Under the pieces are notes generated by a model. It ran no database searches. It saw only the letters and a list, made by a program, of their open reading frames with translations, and was not told where the DNA came from. A stretch of DNA of 64,000 bases from Myxococcales bacterium (GTDB lineage: Bacteria; Myxococcota_A; Polyangia; Polyangiales; Ga0077539), in assembly GCA_016793325.1 (NCBI GenBank), contig JAEUKI010000076.1:1-64000 (forward strand), in the 5' to 3' direction. Each line of letters opens with the position of its first letter. Within the stretch, counting starts at the first letter, position 1. The translations under genes were made by a program, and so were the position numbers. Below, piece after piece: positions 25,481 to 32,427 of this stretch.

Positions 25481-26410
25481 GTGTCCCTCACGCTCGACGA
25501 AGTGCTCGCGCAAAACGACCCCACGAAGGTGGAGCAGCTCTCGAAAGAAGAGCTCCATCGCTTGTTCTGGCGCTTCAAGGGTCAGCAGAAGACGTCCGAC
25601 CGCGACAAGGCGTTCTGGCAGTCGACCAACGAGAACTTGAAGGTCGCGTACGAGCGCCTCGACGAGCAAGAGCGCGAGCTCGCGCGGGCGTACGGGATCA
25701 TTCAAGAGGACCTCTCTGTCGCCCACAACGTGCAGCGCGCGCTGTTGCCGCGGGTGCTCGGAGAGATGGCCGACGAGATCGAAGTGGCCGTCTATCACAA
25801 GCAGCTCACCGAGGTCGGCGGCGACTACTACGACTTCTTTCGCTTGCCGAACAACCGCTTCGCGATCGGCGTGTTCGACATCTCGGGCCACGGCGTCTCG
25901 AGCGCGCTCATCACGGCGTTTCTCAAAGCGCAGTTCATGCAGGTGATGGAGCACTTCGACAGCCCGCAGGGCATCGTCGAGTGGGTCAATCGCACGTCGT
26001 TCGACTTCCTCCGCGAGGTGCGAAAGTACGCGACGGTCAACCTCGTCACGTTCGACCCCGACGGCATTCGCTACGTCTCGGGCGGAGGCTACGGCTACCT
26101 CTTGCGCGCCGATCAGTCGTCGCACCAGTTCGAGAAGAAGAACCACTTCCTCGGGCTGCGCTTGAAGCCGTACCGGGAGTTTTCTCTGCCTTTTGCCAGC
26201 GGAGACATCCTCGCGCTCTACACCGACGGCATGGTCGAAGCGCAGAACAAGCAAGGCATCGACTACTCGGTGCGCCGCCTCAACGACGTGATCTCCCGCC
26301 ACCGCAACGACCCGTGCGAGGACATCGTCGCGCGCTGCGTCGAGGACTACACAGCGTTTCGCGCGCAGGACACCGACGACATCACGCTCATCGTGGTGCG
26401 CCGTCGCTGA
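25481..26410 (+). CDS. SpoIIE/RsbU-type PP2C protein phosphatase (SiaA-like)
   Basis: This 309-aa soluble protein starts at GTG 25481. Residues about 20-85 form a charged coiled coil ending in the linker AHNVQRALLP that is common to RsbU/SpoIIE phosphatases. The PP2C-like domain follows with metal Asp residues in VGGDYYDFF (near 114), GVFDISGHG (near 130), LYTDGMVEA (near 248) and DTDDITL (near 298). Such enzymes dephosphorylate Ser/Thr on STAS or SiaC-type antagonists. The substrate is probably the product two genes downstream. Unlike SiaA of Pseudomonas, it lacks membrane and sensor domains, so input may arrive through the coiled coil. Confidence 0.92.
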   Translation: MSLTLDEVLAQNDPTKVEQLSKEELHRLFWRFKGQQKTSDRDKAFWQSTNENLKVAYERLDEQERELARAYGIIQEDLSVAHNVQRALLPRVLGEMADEIEVAVYHKQLTEVGGDYYDFFRLPNNRFAIGVFDISGHGVSSALITAFLKAQFMQVMEHFDSPQGIVEWVNRTSFDFLREVRKYATVNLVTFDPDGIRYVSGGGYGYLLRADQSSHQFEKKNHFLGLRLKPYREFSLPFASGDILALYTDGMVEAQNKQGIDYSVRRLNDVISRHRNDPCEDIVARCVEDYTAFRAQDTDDITLIVVRRR

Positions 26411-26443
26411 ACCGTCGCGAGACGTCGCAGGAGCAGCATCGCA

Positions 26444-26980
26444 ATGACCGAAACGCCCACAGATCACGCACGGGACGACGCGTCGAGCGCCGCCAACGCG
26501 CCGCGCGCCAACGTCTCGTTCGTCGTCGACGTCGGGCCGCTGTCGTCGGTGGTCGGTGACCTCCCGACGGTGGTCGCAGAGTTCTCGCTCGCGCTCGTCG
26601 GGTTGTTCTATCCGAGCACCTTGGCGAAGAAGGCCAACGTCGTCGTCACCGAGCTCGTGCAGAACATCGTCGAGAACGTTCTCGACCCCACGAGCCACGG
26701 CCGCGTGAGCCTCGCGATCGACGGAAAAGACCTCGTCATCGCGGTGACCAACGCCGCCACCGACGAAGCCGCGGCCAAGGTCCGCGCGAAGATCGACTCG
26801 CTCGGGACGCCTGCGGAGGCCAAGAAGCTCCTCGCGCAGACGATCCGCGAGCGCAGACCCCAGCGACTGAAGGGCGGACTCGGCTTGATCCGACTGGTCG
26901 CCGAAAACCGCTTCACACTCTCTTGTGCTCACTCGGACGGTCGGCTCACCGTGACCGCTCGTTACCCGCTCGAAGGCTGA
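26444..26980 (+). CDS. SiaB/RsbW-like HATPase-fold switch kinase
   Basis: This 178-aa protein has a GHKL ATPase core: the N-box TELVQNIVENV at 69-79 with E70 and N74, and a G2 loop KGGLGLIRLVAENR at 143-156. The classical G1 DxGxG is missing; VIAVTNAA occupies that place (98-105). That deviation resembles the SiaB (DUF6272) group rather than canonical RsbW anti-sigma kinases. It likely phosphorylates the downstream antagonist, or binds it, in opposition to the upstream phosphatase. The first 22 residues are a disordered tail. It sits 33 bases after the phosphatase and 7 before the antagonist. Confidence 0.85.
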   Translation: MTETPTDHARDDASSAANAPRANVSFVVDVGPLSSVVGDLPTVVAEFSLALVGLFYPSTLAKKANVVVTELVQNIVENVLDPTSHGRVSLAIDGKDLVIAVTNAATDEAAAKVRAKIDSLGTPAEAKKLLAQTIRERRPQRLKGGLGLIRLVAENRFTLSCAHSDGRLTVTARYPLEG

Positions 26981-26987
26981 AATTGCG

Positions 26988-27395
26988 ATGAAGATCCTGA
27001 CCTACGGAGAGATCATGGACGGCGGGGCGAGCGTGTTCCACTCGGTGGCGAAGCTCGACGGCGAGCGGTTGTTCGTCACGTTCGAGGGCGTCATCCGCAT
27101 CGACAACCCGTACCGCTACCTCGAGCCGTACCTCCAAGAGCTCGACAAGACCCTGCCCGACCAGACCGTCGGCGAGTGCGTGATCGACTTCGCGCAGCTG
27201 CGGTTCTGCAATTCCAACGGCTTCTACGTGATCATGGACATCGTCGAGACGGTGTACCGCCACGTGAAGGGAAACATCACCGTGCGCCGCGTGCGCGACG
27301 ACGACTGGCAGCAAGAAACCCTGCCAATCTTGCTCAATCTCGACGAAGACGCCATCGCCTCGCGCACGGCGTTCGAAGAGGTCCGCGCGCTGTAA
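26988..27395 (+). CDS. SiaC/STAS-like phosphorylatable antagonist
   Basis: This 135-aa single-domain protein has a STAS/SiaC-type layout: beta strands, then VIDFAQLRFCNSNGFYVIMDIVETVY (65-90). The CNSNGF step lines up with the DSSGL phosphorylation loop of SpoIIAA/RsbV, which makes S76 the best candidate phosphosite. In partner-switch systems the unphosphorylated antagonist binds an effector or the kinase and so releases its target. Phosphatase, kinase and antagonist are consecutive here, as in SiaABC. No diguanylate cyclase (SiaD) is present, so the downstream target is probably another operon product. Confidence 0.82.
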   Translation: MKILTYGEIMDGGASVFHSVAKLDGERLFVTFEGVIRIDNPYRYLEPYLQELDKTLPDQTVGECVIDFAQLRFCNSNGFYVIMDIVETVYRHVKGNITVRRVRDDDWQQETLPILLNLDEDAIASRTAFEEVRAL

Positions 27396-27467
27396 CGGCG
27401 CGTCGCCCCGCGCGTTCGCTCGCAACTTGTCGGCTCACACGCCCGCGGCGTACCCTTCTGCCGACCG

Positions 27468-29690
27468 ATGCAGAGTCCCCCAGACCTTTCGAGCGGCGCG
27501 ATCTTCGGACGGCAATACCGCGTCCTCAGCCGTCTCGCCGAAGGGGGCATGGGCGTCGTCTACCTCGTCGAGCAGGTCTCGACGCACAAGCAACGCGCGC
27601 TCAAGGTCATGCAGCCCGCGCTCGTGCGAGACCCCAAGCACCGCGAGCGCTTCCTGCAAGAGGCGTGGGTCGCCAGCCAGATCGAGAGCGATCACGTCGT
27701 CGAGGTCGTCGACGCGGGCGTCGACGAGTCGGGCGTCCCCTTCATCGCGATGGAGCTCCTGCGAGGACAAACGCTGGCCGAGCGCGTCGACACCGCTGGC
27801 GCGCTCCCGCTCGAGATCGCGCGCGAAGTGTTTCGACAAGTGCGCCACCCGCTCGAGCAAGCGCACCGCCTCGGATTGGTGCACCGAGACCTCAAGCCCG
27901 AAAACGTCTACCTCGCGCAGGCGCGTCGCACGGACGTTCCGTTTACGACCAAGCTGCTCGACTTCGGGATCTCGAAGTGGATCCAAGAGGCGCGCACCGC
28001 GGCCGCTAACTCGCAGGTGATCGGCTCGCCGTTCTGGATGGCGCCCGAGCAGCTCGAGCACGGCTCGCGCATCGCGCCCGCGACGGACGTGTGGGCGCTC
28101 GGGTTGATCGCGTTCTACGCGCTCACGTCCAAGGTCTATTGGCGCACGGCCAACACCGACGGCTCGAGCATCTCGTCGTTTATCTACGAGCTCGTCGCGG
28201 ACCCCATCATCGCAGCGTCGCAGCGCGCCTCGGCGCTCGGCGTCGCGCGCCCGCTCCCCGAGGGGTTCGACGGGTGGTTTGCGCGCGCGGTGTCGCGCAA
28301 GAGCGACGAGCGCTTCGCGAACGCGGGCGACGCGCTCGAGGCGCTCGACCAGGTGTTTCTCGGCGCAGGCGTCGTCTCGAGCCCCGATCGCACCGGTGGA
28401 TTTCGTGTGCTCTCTGCGCCCGCGTCCGTCACGGCGCCTCCGTCGCAAGACCCGACGCCTCCGACGCCTCCGCCCGAGATGACCTCGCCGCTGCCGCTCA
28501 GCAAGCCGGTGAGCGCGGCGGTGCCCGTCGAGCCTGACGCCGGCGCGCGCCTCGCGTCGATGCCGCCTCCGCCCGTTGCGGCCGCGGCTCCAGCGCCGAT
28601 CGCGCAGCCCGCGCAGAAGCCCCCGTCGCCGCCGACGTCGGGGCCCGAGCTCTCGCTCAGCGAGACGAGCTACACGTTCGCCCGCGAGAGCCAGGTCGAT
28701 CGCGTGATGGGAACCTCCACGCGACGAACGCTCTTCGAGGCCGCCGTCGCGCGCAACGACCTCGAGACCGCGCGCATCGCCGCGCAAGCGATCGTCCTGC
28801 GCGAAGGGCCCGAGACCGCGCGCTCGGCCAACGACTACTTGTTGAGCGCCGCGCCGCCCGCGCCCGTCGTTCCGCGCGGGCACGTGTCCGAGGGCGCGTG
28901 GAACGATCCGCTCTTGCCGACGCCGAGCATGTTCGCGCCGATGGCGAAGCTCTTTCATCGCGTCACGCCCGTCGTGTACCAGGCGCTCGCCAAGAGCCCA
29001 CGCGACAGCGGCTTGATCGATCGCGAGCGCGTCGATCCCATGTCGAGCTCCGCCGCGGTGCTTCGCGGGATCAACCCGTTGCACCAAGCGATGCTCCTCG
29101 CGGGGACGGCGTTCGACATCACCACGATGCCGACGCTGTACTACCGCGCGTCGCTCGCGCTCCCGCTCCAGTGCGTCGCGAGCGACCCGTGGAGCACCCT
29201 CGTCGGACCGTGGGCCCTCACGCAGCCGCCGCCGAGCGCGACGATCCGCGCGTTCGTGGCGGCGAGGCACATCGCGCTCTATCGCCCCGAGCACTACGTG
29301 CGGGTTCTCTGCCCGACGGACGACGAGCTCGTTCGCTTCGTCGACGGCCTTCGCGCGATCGCCGCGGGCAGCGCAGCGCCCTCCAACGCGGCGCTCGCGG
29401 CGGTGCACGCGCGCTTCGGCGCCGGACAAAAAGCGCACGACGAGTTCGTCGCGCTCGTCACGCAGTGCTCGTCGATCGACCCGCGCGGCTACGCGAGGGC
29501 GAGCGACTGCGCCGCCGTTCGCGCGGGGATGCTGCTCTGCGCCGACCTCTTCGCCGTGCGCGACGCGCTGGCGGTGCACCCTGGCGTCGCCGTGGTCCAA
29601 GGCGCGACGGAGCTGCTCGAGGACGTCTCGTCCTTCGCCGTGACCGACAGCTTCACGCGGCTTCGCAAAGAGCTCGTGGGCCGGGGATAA
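27468..29690 (+). CDS. Ser/Thr protein kinase with unknown C-terminal domain
   Basis: This 740-aa protein has an N-terminal Hanks kinase domain (about 17-300): Gly loop AEGGMGVVY (24-32), ALKVM with K46, HRDLKPEN near 142, LLDFGIS near 164 and GSPFWMAPEQ near 187. A Pro/Ala-rich linker (about 305-395) follows. The last 340 residues are predicted globular, with no membrane helix, and I do not recognise them. Other myxobacterial kinases often carry PEGA or TPR modules there, which this one does not. It ends 2 bases before the second GRAS gene, so it is probably translated with it, and it may phosphorylate GRAS2, the switch proteins or both. Confidence 0.92.
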   Translation: MQSPPDLSSGAIFGRQYRVLSRLAEGGMGVVYLVEQVSTHKQRALKVMQPALVRDPKHRERFLQEAWVASQIESDHVVEVVDAGVDESGVPFIAMELLRGQTLAERVDTAGALPLEIAREVFRQVRHPLEQAHRLGLVHRDLKPENVYLAQARRTDVPFTTKLLDFGISKWIQEARTAAANSQVIGSPFWMAPEQLEHGSRIAPATDVWALGLIAFYALTSKVYWRTANTDGSSISSFIYELVADPIIAASQRASALGVARPLPEGFDGWFARAVSRKSDERFANAGDALEALDQVFLGAGVVSSPDRTGGFRVLSAPASVTAPPSQDPTPPTPPPEMTSPLPLSKPVSAAVPVEPDAGARLASMPPPPVAAAAPAPIAQPAQKPPSPPTSGPELSLSETSYTFARESQVDRVMGTSTRRTLFEAAVARNDLETARIAAQAIVLREGPETARSANDYLLSAAPPAPVVPRGHVSEGAWNDPLLPTPSMFAPMAKLFHRVTPVVYQALAKSPRDSGLIDRERVDPMSSSAAVLRGINPLHQAMLLAGTAFDITTMPTLYYRASLALPLQCVASDPWSTLVGPWALTQPPPSATIRAFVAARHIALYRPEHYVRVLCPTDDELVRFVDGLRAIAAGSAAPSNAALAAVHARFGAGQKAHDEFVALVTQCSSIDPRGYARASDCAAVRAGMLLCADLFAVRDALAVHPGVAVVQGATELLEDVSSFAVTDSFTRLRKELVGRG

Positions 29691-29692
29691 CC

Positions 29693-31297
29693 ATGGGACG
29701 CGATCTGCGGTTCGCGCTGCTCGAACAAGCCGCGATCGAGCTCACCGAGCGACGCTTCGACGCGGCGCGCGCCAAGCTCTCGACGCTGGTCAACGATCAC
29801 CTCGCGCTCGACGATCGGCCTGAGGATTTGCTGTATTTTTTGCTGGCGGCGGGGCTCAGCAAGCGGCTCGACGGGCCGACGTACGACGAGATCAACCTGT
29901 ATCTGCGGCCGTACGACGTTCCGCAGATTCGGCTGTTCAACTTGTTGGCCGAGCGCGTCCCGACGATGGCGCTCGGGACGTTTCTCGCGAACAAGATGGT
30001 CGTTCGCGCGCTGCGCGAGCACCGCGCCCCAGCGCTCGTCGACTTCGGAACAGGCACCGGGCGCCAGATGCTCTCGCTGCTGAAGATGCTCGCCGAGGGG
30101 CCCAAGATCCCCGAGCGATTGGCGCTCGTGCTCACCGAGCCCGATCCCGTGAGCCTGCGCGCGGCGCTCTCGCGCGTCGCGGCGCTCGCGAGCGAGTTGC
30201 CGTTCGCCCTCGAGCTGCGCGGCGTCCCCAAGCTCGCCGAAGAGATGGACGAGAGCGACTGGGCTTCGCTGCGCGGCCTCGGCGACACGCTCGTCGTCAA
30301 CGAGAGCTTCACGCTGCACCACGTGTCGGACGCGGTGGACGCGTTCGACGACGACGGCGCCCATGAAATCAACAGCGCAGACGGCATCGACGCGGTGCTG
30401 CGCCGGATCCGGTCGCTCGACCCCGAGCTCTTCGTCGCGACCGAGCCCGACGTTGATCACTTCGAGATGAATTTGTGTGCGCGGCTCCGCAACTGCCACG
30501 ACCACTTTCGATCGATGTTCGCCCAGATCGATCAGGTCTCCATCGCCGAGAACGACCGCGCCGCCATCAAGGTGTGCTTCTTCGGCCGCGAGATGGAGGA
30601 CATCCTCGGCGCGCCCGATCACACGCGGGCCGAGCGCCACGAGCGTCACGAGCGGTGGCTCGAGCGGATGCGACGCGCGGGGCTCGTTCCGATCGACCTG
30701 CGCGACCTGACGCTGCCGGCCCCGGAGGTCGCGGGCGTCGAGCTCTTTACGCGCGACGGTCACTTGTCCCTGGGATTTCAGGGCGATCCGCTGCTCGCGG
30801 TGCTCGCGGCGTCCGGCCGTGGCTCGCTCGCGTCCGGCGCGGCGGCGATGCCGGGGCGCGTGAGCATTCCCACGCCCCGCGCGAGTCACGCGGCCTTCGA
30901 CGCAGCGGCGCACGTCGCGGTCCTCGCGTCCGTCGCCCTCGCGGACGGCGTGATCGACCCGCGCGAGCGCGTGGTGCTCGAGCGCAACGCGTCGCTCCTC
31001 GGCGTGGACCTGGAGCAAGCGATCGAGCGCGGGAGTGACCTCTCGTTTCTCTCCCGCGTCCAGACGAGCGAGCGCACGCGCCGCGCGATCCTGCGCGATT
31101 GCATCGCGCTCGCTCGCGCCGAGGGCGTCTATCGCGAAGCCGAGCGCCAGCGCATCGGCGAGATCGCTCGTTGGTTGGGGGTCCCCGAGCGTGCGGTTCA
31201 GGACGCCGAGGCGCGCGCGGACGCGATCGCTCCGCCCGTGATCGATCACGCGCCAGCGTGGCTCGCGGACTACTGGTCGATCGCCGCGCGACGGTAG
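29693..31297 (+). CDS. GRAS-domain protein with C-terminal TerB-like domain, GRAS2
   Basis: This 534-aa protein is a fusion. Residues 1-375 form a GRAS domain parallel to GRAS1: LLYFLLAAGLSKRLDGP (46-62), YDVPQIRLFNLLAER (74-88), Gly-rich loop DFGTGTG (117-123), VVNESFTLHH (201-210), FFGREMEDILG (297-307), ERHERHERWLERMRRAG (314-330) and a SAW-like LGFQGDPLLAVLA end (360-372). A linker leads to a TerB-like helical domain (about 403-505) with acidic metal-type motifs LADGVIDPRE (416-425) and RAEGVYREAE (475-484). TerB domains occur in tellurite and stress systems, probably as membrane-linked metal sensors. I know of no described GRAS-TerB fusion. It is coupled to the kinase upstream. Confidence 0.82.
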   Translation: MGRDLRFALLEQAAIELTERRFDAARAKLSTLVNDHLALDDRPEDLLYFLLAAGLSKRLDGPTYDEINLYLRPYDVPQIRLFNLLAERVPTMALGTFLANKMVVRALREHRAPALVDFGTGTGRQMLSLLKMLAEGPKIPERLALVLTEPDPVSLRAALSRVAALASELPFALELRGVPKLAEEMDESDWASLRGLGDTLVVNESFTLHHVSDAVDAFDDDGAHEINSADGIDAVLRRIRSLDPELFVATEPDVDHFEMNLCARLRNCHDHFRSMFAQIDQVSIAENDRAAIKVCFFGREMEDILGAPDHTRAERHERHERWLERMRRAGLVPIDLRDLTLPAPEVAGVELFTRDGHLSLGFQGDPLLAVLAASGRGSLASGAAAMPGRVSIPTPRASHAAFDAAAHVAVLASVALADGVIDPRERVVLERNASLLGVDLEQAIERGSDLSFLSRVQTSERTRRAILRDCIALARAEGVYREAERQRIGEIARWLGVPERAVQDAEARADAIAPPVIDHAPAWLADYWSIAARR

Positions 31298-31330
31298 CTG
31301 CCCGCGGAATACGCGGCCCATGCGTCGGCG

Positions 31331-32395
31331 TTGCCCGCCATCGTGGGATCGTCGCAGCACCGTGAACCGCTCTCGGACGAAGCGCTCTTCGAAGGCGTCT
31401 TGCTCGGAACCGCCGTGGGCGACGCCCTCGGGCTCGCGGCCGAAGGGCTCTCGGCTGGCGTGATCGCCAAGCGATTCGGCCGCGTCGATCGCTATCGCAT
31501 CTTGGGGAGCGTCGGTTGGGTCTCGGACGACACCGAGCAGAGCGCGCTCGTCGCGCAGTCGCTCGTGCGCTCTGCGGGCGACGTCGAGGAGACGGTCAGC
31601 GCGTTTCGTCGCGCGATCCTCGGGTGGTTCTGGCGCCTCCCGTGGGGGCTCGGCCTCGCGACGCTGCGCGCCTGCCTCAAGCTCACGCTCGGGCTCGCGA
31701 AGAGCGGCGTTCGAAGCGCGGGCAACGGCGCGGCGATGCGCTCGGCCATCGTGGGAGCGTACTTTCGCGACGACGAACGGACACGATCGCGCGCGGCGAG
31801 CGCGCTCGCCGAAGTGACGCACACGGATTCAAGAGCCGTTGAAGGTGCGGTCTTCGTCGCCGACGTCGTGGCCGCAGAAGGGACCGGAAGAGCGCGGCTC
31901 GTCGCAGCGCGCGAGCGGGTGACGAACCCCGAACTCGGCGCCTCGATCGACCGCGCGCTCGCGCTCGCGGACGCGGGGACGACGATGCTCGACGCCGCGC
32001 GCACCCTCGGAAACACGGGCTTCACCGTGCACACGCTCGCGCTCGCGAGCTTCGCGTTCGCGCGCGAAGAGGGGCGCTCGGTCCGCGAGATCCTGCCCGA
32101 GCTCTACGGGGCCGGCGGCGACACGGACTCGATCGGCGCGATCGTCGGGGCGTGGCTCGGCGCGCAGCGAGGCGTGGAGGCGTTCGACGCGCTCTGGATC
32201 GAGCGACTGCAGTCGGGGCCCTTCGGTCTCGCGCACCTTCGCGCGCTCGCGACGGCGCTCGCGAGGGCGCGCTCGAGCGGACGCGGGACCCAGGCGCCGC
32301 GGTTCTCGTGGCCGTGGGCGCTCGCGCGCAACCTGCTGATGGTTCCCGTGATTCTGGCGCACGGATTCAGGCGGCTCGCGCCGCCGTATGTGTAA
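31331..32395 (+). CDS. ADP-ribosylglycohydrolase (DraG/ARH) family protein
   Basis: This 354-aa protein shows the binuclear-metal motifs of the DraG/ARH family: GTAVGDALG near residue 29, SDDTEQS near 63, GNGAAMR near 133 and GAGGDTDSIGAIVGA near 258, where the acidic residues bind Mg or Mn. Members remove ADP-ribose from arginine or other targets, or hydrolyse related glycosides. Starts at TTG 31331, 33 bases after GRAS2, so it is probably the last gene of the run. No ADP-ribosyltransferase is visible nearby, so the modified target is unknown. C-terminal hydrophobic residues near 335-350 may associate with membrane. Confidence 0.88.
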   Translation: MPAIVGSSQHREPLSDEALFEGVLLGTAVGDALGLAAEGLSAGVIAKRFGRVDRYRILGSVGWVSDDTEQSALVAQSLVRSAGDVEETVSAFRRAILGWFWRLPWGLGLATLRACLKLTLGLAKSGVRSAGNGAAMRSAIVGAYFRDDERTRSRAASALAEVTHTDSRAVEGAVFVADVVAAEGTGRARLVAARERVTNPELGASIDRALALADAGTTMLDAARTLGNTGFTVHTLALASFAFAREEGRSVREILPELYGAGGDTDSIGAIVGAWLGAQRGVEAFDALWIERLQSGPFGLAHLRALATALARARSSGRGTQAPRFSWPWALARNLLMVPVILAHGFRRLAPPYV

Positions 32396-32427
32396 CGGCC
32401 TTCGCGCGAGTACCATCCGCGGCTCGA

